Assembly: GCA_036720245.1 (NCBI GenBank)
Contig: DAIMNI010000013.1
Location: forward strand, 1 to 47,156
Direction: 5' to 3'
Source: JAAZMA01 sp036720245
GTDB lineage: Bacteria; Bacillota; Clostridia; Tissierellales; Tepidimicrobiaceae
Length of the DNA: 47,156 nt
Every line of letters starts with the position of its first letter. Positions within the stretch are counted from its first letter, which is position 1. This document shows positions 8,743 to 15,476 of this stretch, piece by piece. The notes under the pieces are model-generated. The model did not search any database and had not been told where the DNA came from. It was given only the letters and a program-made list of their open reading frames with translations. A program made the position numbers and the translations under genes.

Positions 8743-8792
8743 AAAAATAAAAGGGACTGCCCGAGACTTTATCAGCAGTCTCGGGCAGTCCC
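8743..8792 (-). terminator. mgtE terminator
   Basis: A perfect 16-bp stem (GGGACTGCCCGAGACT at 8753-8768 with its complement at 8777-8792, 8-nt loop), followed on the minus strand by TTTTATTTTT. This very strong intrinsic terminator lies between mgtE and the SpoIID-amidase gene. Confidence 0.85.
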
Positions 8793-8831
8793 CTTGGTAC
8801 GCAATTCATAATTCACAATTCCCCATAGGGG

Positions 8832-10169
8832 CTAGATTCCCAATAGCCAAGTGGCTACGCTAAAATATATCATTAAGGATAGTGCATCTACTATGGTAGT
8901 GATTAGTGGTCCTGCCATTATGGCTGGGTCTATATTTAGTTTTTCAGCTATCATAGGTAGTATGCCCCCTACTATTTTAGCGATTACTACTGTAATAAAT
9001 AAAGTAATAGATACAGTTAGGGATACTAAAAAGCCTACATCATCAAATAAATATATTCTAAAGAAATTTACTACTGCAAGAACTAATCCTACTATTAAAC
9101 TAATTCCCAATTCTTTTAGTACTACTTTCCCTGCATCTTTTGATTCTATTTCTCCTAAAGCTATACCACGAATTACTAAAGTGGAGGATTGACTACCAGA
9201 GTTTCCCCCAGTATCCATTAACATAGGAATAAATGCAGTTAAAACTACTACGGATTGCAATACGCCTTCAAATTTTCGTATAATCCCTCCTGTAAAGGTG
9301 GCAGAGATCATTAATACTAATAGCCAGATTATTCTATGTTTGGCTAAAGAAAATATACTAGCATCTAAGTATTTTTCCTCTGATGGGGACATAGCTGCCA
9401 TCCTCTGGAAGTCCTCTGTAGTTTCTTGATCTATTACTTCCATTATATCATCTACAGTTATTATTCCCGTCAATCTTTCCTCTTTATCAACTACTGGAAC
9501 TGCCAAGAATCCGTATTTCTTAAATATTCCTGCTACAGTTTCCTGATCGGCATGAGTGTGGACATATATTACATCTCTATCCATTATATCCCCTATGGTT
9601 TGATCCACATCGGATATAACTAATTTCCTTAAGGAAACTATTCCTTCTAATTTTCTATTTTTATCTGTTACATAACAGGTATAAACCGTTTCTTTGTCTA
9701 GACCTGTTTCCTTTATATGGTTTAAAGCATCCTGAACTGTCATGGATTGTTTTAAATCTACATATTCTGTAGTAGTTATACTACCAGCAGAATCTGGTGG
9801 ATAATTTAAAAACTGATTGATTAAATTTCTTTCCTCTTCTCTGGCATTTAATAAAATCTTTTTGACTATATTAGCGGGAACTTCTTCTATAATATCTATC
9901 ATATCGTCAAAAAACAATTCATCTACAATATCCTTTAATTCACTATCTGTAACAAGCCCTATAAATTCTCTCTGTTGCTCTACTGAAAAATGGGCAAATA
10001 CATCTACTGCCAAATCCTTAGGTAACATTCTAAATATTAATAAGGATGTATGAATATCTAAGGGTTCTAATAGCTCAGCTACATCTACCTCATTCATCTC
10101 TTCTAATTCTTTTTTTAATGTTACATACTTTTTTTCTTTGATTAATTCTTCAATTCTTCTTTCATCCAT
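8832..10169 (-). CDS. mgtE: magnesium transporter MgtE
   Basis: Mg2+ channel of the inner membrane, gated by intracellular Mg2+. The 445-residue product has the full family layout. A superhelical MgtE N domain (about residues 10-125, LLEPLDIHTSLLIFRMLPKDLAVDVFAHF) is followed by two CBS modules (about 130-255, including ITVDDIMEVIDQETTED). A five-helix membrane domain (about 285-445) contains the pore motif FIPMLMDTGGNSGSQSS. The start ATG follows GGGGGG. A promoter and a leader of about 140 nt precede it. Confidence 0.96.
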   Translation of the reverse strand: MDERRIEELIKEKKYVTLKKELEEMNEVDVAELLEPLDIHTSLLIFRMLPKDLAVDVFAHFSVEQQREFIGLVTDSELKDIVDELFFDDMIDIIEEVPANIVKKILLNAREEERNLINQFLNYPPDSAGSITTTEYVDLKQSMTVQDALNHIKETGLDKETVYTCYVTDKNRKLEGIVSLRKLVISDVDQTIGDIMDRDVIYVHTHADQETVAGIFKKYGFLAVPVVDKEERLTGIITVDDIMEVIDQETTEDFQRMAAMSPSEEKYLDASIFSLAKHRIIWLLVLMISATFTGGIIRKFEGVLQSVVVLTAFIPMLMDTGGNSGSQSSTLVIRGIALGEIESKDAGKVVLKELGISLIVGLVLAVVNFFRIYLFDDVGFLVSLTVSITLFITVVIAKIVGGILPMIAEKLNIDPAIMAGPLITTIVDALSLMIYFSVATWLLGI

Positions 10170-10346
10170 ATTAACCCCCCTCTAGAAGAACCGCAGCAAT
10201 GACTAGGGTTCTTCACTTTAATTCTTGAATTATATTTTTTGCTATAACTATGCGAAGGTCCAGAATCCACTAATCATCACTCCTTTTCTTCTTATTAGGG
10301 ACACTCCTCTACCTATAGATTATTAGAAAAAGAGAAATTTTTCAAG
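10170..10346 (-). promoter_or_regulatory. mgtE promoter and structured leader of unassigned class
   Basis: TTGAAA (10340-10345), 17-nt spacer and TAATCT (10317-10322) form a sigma-A promoter on the minus strand. The leader of about 140 nt contains an 8-bp stem GAAGAACC/GGTTCTTC ending just before the ribosome site. mgtE genes are often under an M-box Mg2+ riboswitch. The leader begins AGGTAGAGG, but I cannot find the conserved M-box blocks, so I do not call one. Confidence 0.45.
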
Positions 10347-10417
10347 AAAAACTTTATTTATTATTAATATTATTTTAACACGAGGAGGAAAATTTATTAA
10401 AACTTTTGGAGAAATGC

Positions 10418-10445
10418 AAAAAAGGCAGGTATAAAACCTGCCTTT
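10418..10445 (-). terminator. terminator after the HesB-like selenoprotein gene
   Basis: 10-bp stem AAAGGCAGGT/ACCTGCCTTT (10436-10445 and 10421-10430), 5-nt loop, with T residues following on the minus strand and also on the plus strand. Confidence 0.8.
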
Positions 10446-10490
10446 TTGTCAATTCGACTACTTGCGCCAGCGAGAACCGTCCCCCATGGC

Positions 10491-10784
10491 TTAACAAGTA
10501 GAGCCGCCTTTATCAGGTACAACTGAGAAACCTTTTTTTAGCCAATTATCACTATAGTCTATGGTAAAAGCATCAAAATTATCTACTAGTTCTTCTTCTA
10601 ATAAGAAAGTAAAATCTCCAGCTTCTGTTTTTGCGTCCCCTTCTTTTTGCTCATCCAGAGCTAACCCAAAAGATGGGCCGCCTCAGCCAAAGGCTGCAAT
10701 ATAAATTCTTAAAGATTTATTGCTTTTTTCTTTTACTACCTTTTTAAGCTCTTCTTGAGCTTTTTCTGTTATATCTACTTTCAT
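10491..10784 (-). CDS. HesB/IscA-like selenoprotein (in-frame UGA read as selenocysteine)
   Basis: The reading frame runs from ATG at 10782-10784 to TAA at 10491-10493, 97 codons, interrupted only by TGA at 10683-10685. Around it the product reads IAAFG-U-GGPSFGLALDEQ and it ends KGGSTC. This is the pattern of the HesB-like (IscA-type) family, in which the first Cys of the Fe-S or persulfide-binding loop is replaced by Sec in many Clostridia. The start has a good AGGAGG site. Calling UGA a stop would leave a 33-residue stub plus an orphan C-terminus. It has its own promoter, an operator-like palindrome and a terminator, so it is a single-gene unit. The substrate is unknown; Fe-S carrier or sulfur/selenium transfer are the family roles. 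Confidence 0.88.
10660..10687 (-). promoter_or_regulatory. candidate bacterial SECIS hairpin
   Basis: In the mRNA, GCUGA (10687-10683, containing the UGA) can pair with UUAGC (10664-10660). Inside it CCCA pairs with UGGG around a UCUUU loop, leaving GGCGG bulged on the 5' side. Bacterial selenocysteine insertion elements sit just 3' of the UGA within the coding region, as here. The exact fold was judged by eye. Confidence 0.45.
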
Positions 10785-10821
10785 TTAAATACCTCCTATG
10801 CTTATTTTCTTATAATAAATA

Positions 10822-10836
10822 TACCCCCTGTGGGTA
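10822..10836. promoter_or_regulatory. CsoR/CstR-type operator at the selenoprotein promoter
   Basis: TACCC and GGGTA arms separated by 5 nt, lying at the expected transcript start of the HesB-like gene. The pattern matches the GC-tract palindromes bound by CsoR-family (copper, persulfide, formaldehyde) repressors and resembles the longer palindrome at the glutaredoxin promoter (11968-11988). Confidence 0.55.
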
Positions 10837-10845
10837 CACCTAAAC

Positions 10846-10874
10846 ATTTTATACTATTTTTTATTTTTCGTCAA
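10846..10874 (-). promoter_or_regulatory. promoter of the HesB-like selenoprotein gene
   Basis: TTGACG (10869-10874), 17-nt spacer and TAAAAT (10846-10851) on the minus strand: a good sigma-A match about 62 nt upstream of the ATG. Confidence 0.75.
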
Positions 10875-10884
10875 TAGAAAAATG

Positions 10885-10916
10885 AAAAACCTCCTAATTA
10901 AAATTAGGAGGTTTTT
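10885..10916. terminator. terminator after the YvlD-like gene
   Basis: 15-nt inverted arms (AAAAACCTCCTAATT and its complement) with T-runs at either end. It directly follows the stop codon of the minus-strand gene at 10919. Confidence 0.8.
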
Positions 10917-10918
10917 CA

Positions 10919-11305
10919 TTATACGGTACTTCCTGGTATTATCATATCCACTATACCTATGACTAATGCACCTATTATAGCACCCCATACGGATATATTA
11001 AACCCAGGTACTATAAATTTAGTGACATATAGTATTACGGCAGCTACTATAAAACCTGTAATTCCTCTGCCGAAAGGAGTTGCATTGACTCCGGTAAATT
11101 TTTGTATTAAATAGTCCAATAAAGCTATAACAACTGCTGCAAGTATCAAGCTCCATAAATTATTTATGGAAAAACCAGGTGTTACAAAGGCTGCAATACC
11201 TACTACTATGGCAGTAACTAATATTCTTATAAGAATTTCCCCTATATTCCAGTCTTTTACTCCACCTTCATTTGTCCTATTTCTATCGTTGTTATTATTA
11301 TCCAT
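10919..11305 (-). CDS. YvlD / phage holin family-4-like membrane protein
   Basis: A 128-residue membrane protein. A polar, Asn-rich N-terminus (MDNNNNDRNRTNEGG) is followed by four hydrophobic segments (about residues 22-40, 47-62, 78-95 and 99-120) in two similar halves; compare VTPGFSINNLWSLILAAVVIALLD with VPGFNISVWGAIIGALVIGIVD. This internal repeat is typical of the YvlD/phage holin 4 superfamily, whose Bacillus members belong to envelope-stress operons; no phage context is present. The ATG at 11303-11305 is preceded by GGAGGTGAG, so a 10-residue upstream extension is unlikely. Confidence 0.75.
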   Translation of the reverse strand: MDNNNNDRNRTNEGGVKDWNIGEILIRILVTAIVVGIAAFVTPGFSINNLWSLILAAVVIALLDYLIQKFTGVNATPFGRGITGFIVAAVILYVTKFIVPGFNISVWGAIIGALVIGIVDMIIPGSTV

Positions 11306-11466
11306 TAACTCACCTCCTTCTATAAGAATGTCCAAGATTCAATTTTTTATTCAAATTTATTTATAAATACTTTTTGTAAAAATTTATGATAAATTTATAG
11401 TACAAAGGGTATAAAAAATATGATAGTATAGATATAAAATTAAATTTATTTTAAGGAGGCTTATAG

Positions 11467-11652
11467 ATGGAAATTACAAAAGATATGCTTGTGGGAGAAA
11501 TTATTAGAGAAAAACCAGAATCAATTGATACATTATTAAGATTTGGATTAAGCTGTATAGGCTGCCCTGCATCACAAATGGAAAGTTTAGAAGAAGCTGC
11601 AATGGTTCACGGTATAGATATAGGTGAACTATTAAAAGCTTTAAATGCATAA
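11467..11652 (+). CDS. DUF1858 redox-disulfide domain protein
   Basis: A 61-residue cytosolic protein with one DUF1858 domain, the small domain named for its association with hybrid cluster protein. The pattern MLVGEIIREKPESIDTLLRFGLSCIGCPASQMESLEEAAMVHGID contains the conserved CIGC pair (Cys32 and Cys35 by count), thought to form a redox disulfide or bind metal. The start is ATG after AAGGAGG. The gene stands alone, faces the glutaredoxin gene across a shared terminator, and belongs to a cluster of small thiol/redox genes. Confidence 0.85.
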   Translation: MEITKDMLVGEIIREKPESIDTLLRFGLSCIGCPASQMESLEEAAMVHGIDIGELLKALNA

Positions 11653-11655
11653 ATA

Positions 11656-11688
11656 AAAAAGCCCTTTTGATTTTCAAAAGGGCTTTTT
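11656..11688. terminator. bidirectional terminator between the DUF1858 and glutaredoxin genes
   Basis: 15-bp stem AAAAAGCCCTTTTGA with its complement around a 3-nt loop, with T-runs on both strands, lying between two convergent genes. Confidence 0.88.
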
Positions 11689-11702
11689 ATTTACATAATT
11701 AT

Positions 11703-11933
11703 TTATCTATTTAGTAATTGATCAATTTTTGGTTTGTCAAAACCTACAACTTCTTCGCCATCAATTAAAAGTACTGGAACACCCATATGCCCCATACTCA
11801 TCAATTCACTTCTAGCTGCTTTATCTGTTTGAATATTTTTTTCTAAATAATCTATACCTAATTCATCTAAATATTCCTTTGCTGCTACACAATAAGGACA
11901 TGTATTACTTGAAAATATTACTACATCAGCCAT
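11703..11933 (-). CDS. glutaredoxin-family thioredoxin-fold protein
   Basis: A 76-residue glutaredoxin/NrdH-like protein. VVIFSSNTCPYCVAAKEYLD carries the CPYC active site, MGHMGVPVLLIDGEEVVGFDKPKID holds the cis-Pro (GVPVL) and the second glutathione/thiol-binding turn. It would reduce protein disulfides or mixed disulfides in the cytoplasm. The ATG at 11931-11933 has AAGGAGG 8 nt upstream. A longer reading of 101 residues would start upstream of the promoter -35 element and is rejected. A perfect sigma-A promoter with a CsoR-type palindrome inside it controls the gene. Confidence 0.88.
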   Translation of the reverse strand: MADVVIFSSNTCPYCVAAKEYLDELGIDYLEKNIQTDKAARSELMSMGHMGVPVLLIDGEEVVGFDKPKIDQLLNR

Positions 11934-11966
11934 TTTATATTCCTCCTTGATTTTTCGTTTTCTTAT

Positions 11967-11995
11967 ATTATACCCCCATGGGGTATAATTGTCAA
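11967..11995 (-). promoter_or_regulatory. glutaredoxin promoter with embedded CsoR/CstR-type operator
   Basis: On the minus strand TTGACA (11990-11995), 17-nt spacer, TATAAT (11967-11972). Within it is a perfect palindrome TTATACCCC-CAT-GGGGTATAA (11968-11988) covering the spacer and the -10. A repressor bound here would block RNA polymerase. The ATACCCC/GGGGTAT form is the hallmark of CsoR-family sites, including persulfide-sensing CstR; no such regulator gene is in the window. Confidence 0.72.
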
Positions 11996-12052
11996 GTGCT
12001 ATTTTCATTTCTTATATTACCCTATATATTAACGTCTAATCAAAATTTAGAT

Positions 12053-12081
12053 TTGACAATATAGTATTATGGCACTATAAT
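12053..12081 (+). promoter_or_regulatory. comFB-like gene promoter (perfect sigma-A consensus)
   Basis: TTGACA (12053-12058), 17-nt spacer, TATAAT (12076-12081), about 45 nt before the preferred start codon. Confidence 0.85.
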
Positions 12082-12125
12082 TTAATATATCTAAATACCT
12101 ATTTAATTCTCAAAGGATGATAAAA

Positions 12126-12407
12126 ATGTTAAAAAATTATATGGAAATCGTAGTAGATGAGGTATATAGCGAAGTGAAAGGCAAGTATAATATATGCCAT
12201 TCAGTGGGATGCGAAAGTGATATTAAATCCATCGCCTTAAATAGCCTTCCACCAGTATATTTTTTGTCTAATATAAGTGATGGAGAAAAGAAGGCTTTTT
12301 TAGTAGATAGGCAAAGAAAAATTACAGTACTTGCAAAATTAACAGAGGCAGTAGAAATAGTTTGTAGTCGTTGTGGAAACGAAGGTAAAATGAGGGATAG
12401 TATATAG
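12126..12407 (+). CDS. late competence development protein ComFB family
   Basis: A 93-residue cytosolic protein. The N-terminus MLKNYMEIVVDEVYSEV and the central NSLPPVYFLS are typical of the ComFB family, a small fold found as a stand-alone protein in many Firmicutes; some relatives bind cyclic dinucleotides in other phyla. Two Cys pairs (Cys at about 24 and 30, and CSRC near the end) could bind a metal. I start at the ATG at 12126, since AAAGGATG forms its ribosome site; the ATG at 12117 lies inside that site. It has its own strong promoter and no competence genes beside it. Confidence 0.8.
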   Translation: MLKNYMEIVVDEVYSEVKGKYNICHSVGCESDIKSIALNSLPPVYFLSNISDGEKKAFLVDRQRKITVLAKLTEAVEIVCSRCGNEGKMRDSI

Positions 12408-12417
12408 CCCTCATTTT
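12387..12417 (+). terminator. comFB-like gene terminator
   Basis: Stem AAAATGAGGG/CCCTCATTTT overlapping the last codons, followed by TTTTTTT on the plus strand. It lies in the 11-bp gap to the convergent ArsR gene. Confidence 0.75.
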
Positions 12418-12418
12418 T

Positions 12419-12775
12419 TTAACCGTGTTTTACGTGATTCATTCCTTGTTTGAATAATTGCAGTACATGATCATCATCTAATGAGTATATGACCATTCTT
12501 CCTTCTTTTTTATACTTTACTAGTCTTAAATTCCTTAGTAGTCTTAAATGATGAGATATGGCAGATTGACTCATGCCTAATAAATTTGCTATATCGCATA
12601 CACATAGGGATTCCTCTGATAATACATGTATTATATTAAGCCTTGTTGGGTCTCCCAAGGCTTTAAATATTTGGGATAGTTCTTGGATATCCTCCTCTTC
12701 ATATAAAGATTCCTTAATCTTTTTTAAAGTAGTTTCATCTGTTGCACTCACTTCACATCTTTCCTTTTCTTCCAT
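12419..12775 (-). CDS. ArsR/SmtB-family metal-responsive repressor (CadC-like)
   Basis: A 118-residue winged-helix repressor. It has ALGDPTRLNIIHVLSEESLCVCDIANLLGMSQSAISHHLRLLRNLRLV, with the alpha-3 metal site SLCVCD (Cys58, Cys60, Asp61) and an extra N-terminal Cys7. The alpha-5 site is also plausible (Asp/His near 101-103, His114, His117). This combination is that of CadC/SmtB-like sensors of Cd, Pb or Zn. I prefer the second ATG (12773-12775), which has GGAGG at proper distance; the first ATG is part of that site. No metal exporter gene is nearby, so its targets are probably elsewhere. Confidence 0.87.
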   Translation of the reverse strand: MEEKERCEVSATDETTLKKIKESLYEEEDIQELSQIFKALGDPTRLNIIHVLSEESLCVCDIANLLGMSQSAISHHLRLLRNLRLVKYKKEGRMVIYSLDDDHVLQLFKQGMNHVKHG

Positions 12776-12809
12776 GGTATTTTCCTCCATCCTTCCTTAT
12801 CTTTAGATT

Positions 12810-13964
12810 TTAATAAATAGGTACCATTGGATTTAGGGGATGAATTATTTCTCCTGTCATAGGGTCTATATATAATAACCAATATCCCATGGAATCTATG
12901 GCCTCATACCAAGTATTAAACCCTGTAATTCCCCTAAAGGGATGTTCTTCAATTGTAAATTTACCAGGCACTCCATATATATAATATTTAGTGTCTTCAT
13001 TCTCCGTATATAGACCAAATAAGTAATGACCATGTTCCTTAATTTGATTTATACAGGTAGTAGAATTACCCAAAAATGGATATTTATAATCGGCGCTCAT
13101 TAAATAATTAAAATAAGGCAAAAAACCCTGATAGGAATCTACGCCATTATCGTCTATTTGCCAGAAACTATATCCCTGAATATTTAATTTAAAAGGCTCT
13201 ACCTGTGGAAAAAATCTTAATATATTTAATATATAGCCAATCATTTGATTTTTGTGATTTAATCTTCTAGTGTATTCTAAAATTTCATAGTTTTCTATAC
13301 TATTTTCTTCATAGGAATTGTATACTACCCCTTGGTTTAAATCCATAGGGCCTAAATCTGGCTCTACAATGGAGGTATCTAAGTCCTCTAGCCTTGTATC
13401 TAATTCTATAAACTGATTATTAATAGCTTGGGGATCCTCTTCTATTATGTTTTCTTCTATTATATTTATTTCTTCTATCACATTTTCCTCTATCACATTT
13501 TCTTCTATTGTATCATATTCTACAGTTTCTATGGTAGTTTCTTCAAACTCTTCTTTAGGATTTAAATTTTTAATAAATCTATCTATGGTTTCCCCATCTT
13601 TATGGATATATCCACCTAATAATATATAATTATCCTTCCTTATTAGAATAGCATTTATTTTCTCTATTGAAAAGCCTTGGGATTCTAAATCTTTTAAGTT
13701 AATGGGAATATCTACCTTGCCACGACCTTTATCATCAGTTATAATTCTGCCTAAATTATATTCCATCACCTGTCCATTACTATCTTTTAGAAAGCTTATA
13801 GTATAATCCTTTTCTATTTCACAATTTTCAATATTTACACTAATATTTCCTTTAGTTCCCTTTATTTCAATCTTGCCATGTCCCTTTGGATTAATACCTG
13901 GGATGCTTAGATAATCTGATTTAAAAATAATATATTTTCTGAAGTATGTAAAATTATTCACCAA
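12810..13964 (-). CDS. unknown protein with acidic VIEEN-type repeats, possible spore-surface protein
   Basis: A 384-residue protein I do not recognise. Residues about 1-122 form a beta-rich domain with 'KGHGKIEIKG', 'NLGRIITDDKGRGKVDIPIN' and 'AILIRKDNYILLGGYIH', reminiscent of N-terminal domains in clostridial coat-type proteins. Residues about 138-178 are a low-complexity acidic linker with short (V/I)IEEN repeats. The C-terminal part (about 220-384) is rich in aromatic residues (GYSFWQIDDNG, GHYLFGLY, GYWLLYIDPMTGEI) and looks like a compact domain. There is no signal peptide or membrane segment. The start is TTG or the next codon GTG after GGGGGG. It follows rsmA by 26 bp, where B. subtilis has the coat protease yabG; a spore role is inference from position. 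Confidence 0.6.
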   Translation of the reverse strand: MVNNFTYFRKYIIFKSDYLSIPGINPKGHGKIEIKGTKGNISVNIENCEIEKDYTISFLKDSNGQVMEYNLGRIITDDKGRGKVDIPINLKDLESQGFSIEKINAILIRKDNYILLGGYIHKDGETIDRFIKNLNPKEEFEETTIETVEYDTIEENVIEENVIEEINIIEENIIEEDPQAINNQFIELDTRLEDLDTSIVEPDLGPMDLNQGVVYNSYEENSIENYEILEYTRRLNHKNQMIGYILNILRFFPQVEPFKLNIQGYSFWQIDDNGVDSYQGFLPYFNYLMSADYKYPFLGNSTTCINQIKEHGHYLFGLYTENEDTKYYIYGVPGKFTIEEHPFRGITGFNTWYEAIDSMGYWLLYIDPMTGEIIHPLNPMVPIY

Positions 13965-13990
13965 AAATACCCCCCTTTTATTCCTTTATA

Positions 13991-14857
13991 TTAATATATG
14001 TCTAAAGGGGGGAATGTTTCACTAATCTTTATAAAATCTTCAATTTTTAAATTTTCTGCCCTAGCATTAAGTGGAATACCTGCTTTTTCTAAAGTATCTC
14101 TAACAATTTCCTTTTCAAAATTTAATTCTCCATTTGATAAAGAGTTTAATATGGTTTTTCGCCTTTTCCCAAAGGCTGATTTTACTACTTTGAAAAATAA
14201 TTCCTTATTAATATCTGGTAGTTCTTCCTTTAAAACTAATCTTACTACAGCAGAGTCAACCTTGGGTTTAGGCATAAATACGGTTTTAGGCACCTTTAAA
14301 ATTATTTCTGCATTTGTATAATAATTAATAAATATAGATAAAGTACCATAGTCTTTAGTATTTGGCTTTGCCACCATTCTACCTGCCACTTCTTTTTGAA
14401 CCATTACTATTATGGAATGAATATTTAAATTTTCTTCTAAAAGCCTACCTATTATGGGAGTGGTAATATAATAGGGGAGATTTGCCACAACTTTTACAGG
14501 TCTTCCATCTAATTTTTCTTCTATTAGTTTTTCCACATCTATTTTTAATATATCCCCATGGACTATTTCTATATTATCATAGGCCTTTAGAGTTTCATCT
14601 AATATGGGAAGTAAATTATTATCTAATTCTACCGCTACTACTTTTTTAGAATTTAGGGCTAGTTCTTCTGTTAAAGTACCTATACCAGGGCCAATTTCTA
14701 ATACTAAATCTTCCTTTGTAATCTTGCCCATTTTCATTATATTATTTAATATATTTCCATCTATTAGAAAGTTTTGACCAAGACTTTTGGAAAATTGAAA
14801 CTCATATTTTTCTACAATTTCTTTTGTGTATTTAGGGGAGTACAATCTTTTATTCAT
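13991..14857 (-). CDS. rsmA: 16S rRNA (adenine1518-N6/adenine1519-N6)-dimethyltransferase
   Basis: RsmA (KsgA) uses four SAM to dimethylate two adjacent adenines of the 3'-terminal helix of 16S rRNA during 30S maturation. The 288-residue product has FSKSLGQNFLID near the start, the SAM loop LEIGPGIGTLT (about residues 53-63), the acidic VELDNNL, and the target-base motif NLPYYITTPI (about 126-135). The C-terminal helical domain is complete. Its ATG overlaps the end of rnmV by 8 bp, a conserved pairing in Firmicutes. Confidence 0.97.
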   Translation of the reverse strand: MNKRLYSPKYTKEIVEKYEFQFSKSLGQNFLIDGNILNNIMKMGKITKEDLVLEIGPGIGTLTEELALNSKKVVAVELDNNLLPILDETLKAYDNIEIVHGDILKIDVEKLIEEKLDGRPVKVVANLPYYITTPIIGRLLEENLNIHSIIVMVQKEVAGRMVAKPNTKDYGTLSIFINYYTNAEIILKVPKTVFMPKPKVDSAVVRLVLKEELPDINKELFFKVVKSAFGKRRKTILNSLSNGELNFEKEIVRDTLEKAGIPLNARAENLKIEDFIKISETFPPLDIY

Positions 14858-15392
14858 TTATATCTATCACCTCCAAAGCCTTAATTAATTCTTCTCTTGT
14901 AATGCCAAAATTATTTAATCTATTTAAAAATTGCTTAGAATTAGAATAGCCTATGCCTAAATAATTACCAATTCCTTCCCTCTTTTCTCTAGAATTAGTG
15001 GAGCCATTTAAACCTAAATTTACTAAATCTTCTTTGGTGAATTCTTCCCTTTTTTCTGTAATTATAGGCCTAGCCTTTTTTATAGCCTCTATTATATCTT
15101 CGGGGGAAGCATTTTCTACCCCAATATCTCCATCTTTTAAAGCCTTGCCCTTAGACAAAAAAGCGTGTTTAGAGTTTTTAATATTCTGAGATATATCCTT
15201 TCGAATTTTTTCCCCTGCATAATCTGGGTCTGTTAAGATTATTATTCCCCTTTTATCTGCAATTCTCTTTAGATTTTGAATAAATTCCTCATTATATCCA
15301 AAACCCCCAGTAGCTATTACCTCTGCTTCTAGGGCAGATTTAACTTTTGTTATATCATCTTTTCCTTCTACTACTATGATTTCTTTTATCAA
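14850..15392 (-). CDS. rnmV: ribonuclease M5
   Basis: Toprim-domain endonuclease that matures 5S rRNA. The protein begins LIKEIIVVEGKDD, carries the Toprim acidic motif LTDPDYAGEKIR (about residues 50-61), and has the family C-terminal part with LNRLNNFGITREELIKAL. The true start is TTG at 15390-15392 with AAGGTGGTG seven nt before it, giving 180 residues. Any longer reading would run into the interspersed repeat that fills the gap to tatD. It overlaps rsmA by 8 bp. Confidence 0.93.
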   Translation of the reverse strand: MIKEIIVVEGKDDITKVKSALEAEVIATGGFGYNEEFIQNLKRIADKRGIIILTDPDYAGEKIRKDISQNIKNSKHAFLSKGKALKDGDIGVENASPEDIIEAIKKARPIITEKREEFTKEDLVNLGLNGSTNSREKREGIGNYLGIGYSNSKQFLNRLNNFGITREELIKALEVIDINE

Positions 15393-15409
15393 TAAAACAC
15401 CACCTTTTG

Positions 15410-15475
15410 GGACAGCAGGGACGGTTCTTGCTGTCCCATAAATGTTGGGACAAGGAGAACCGTCCCCCATGTCCC
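15410..15475. repeat. GGGACGGTTCT-type interspersed palindromic repeat
   Basis: Two facing units (about 15410-15437 and 15446-15475) built from GGGACAG, GGGACGGTTCT and GAACCGTCCC words. The repeat directly abuts the tatD stop and ends shortly before the rnmV ribosome site. Related copies are at about 10470-10486 and 21223-21266. Confidence 0.8.
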
Positions 15476-15476
15476 A

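Noticed and set aside
10491..10784. HesB-like gene as a pseudogene with a nonsense mutation
   Set aside because: The UGA falls exactly on the metal-ligand Cys position, the rest of the frame is intact with good start, promoter and terminator, and selenocysteine versions of this family are known.
10919..11305. Prophage holin
   Set aside because: The holin-4-like label is a superfamily name; the two-halved YvlD-like layout and absence of any phage gene nearby argue for a cellular envelope protein.
11934..12008. A 25-residue N-terminal extension of the glutaredoxin
   Set aside because: It would begin upstream of the promoter -35 element; the internal ATG at 11931-11933 has a proper AAGGAGG site and matches the family start.
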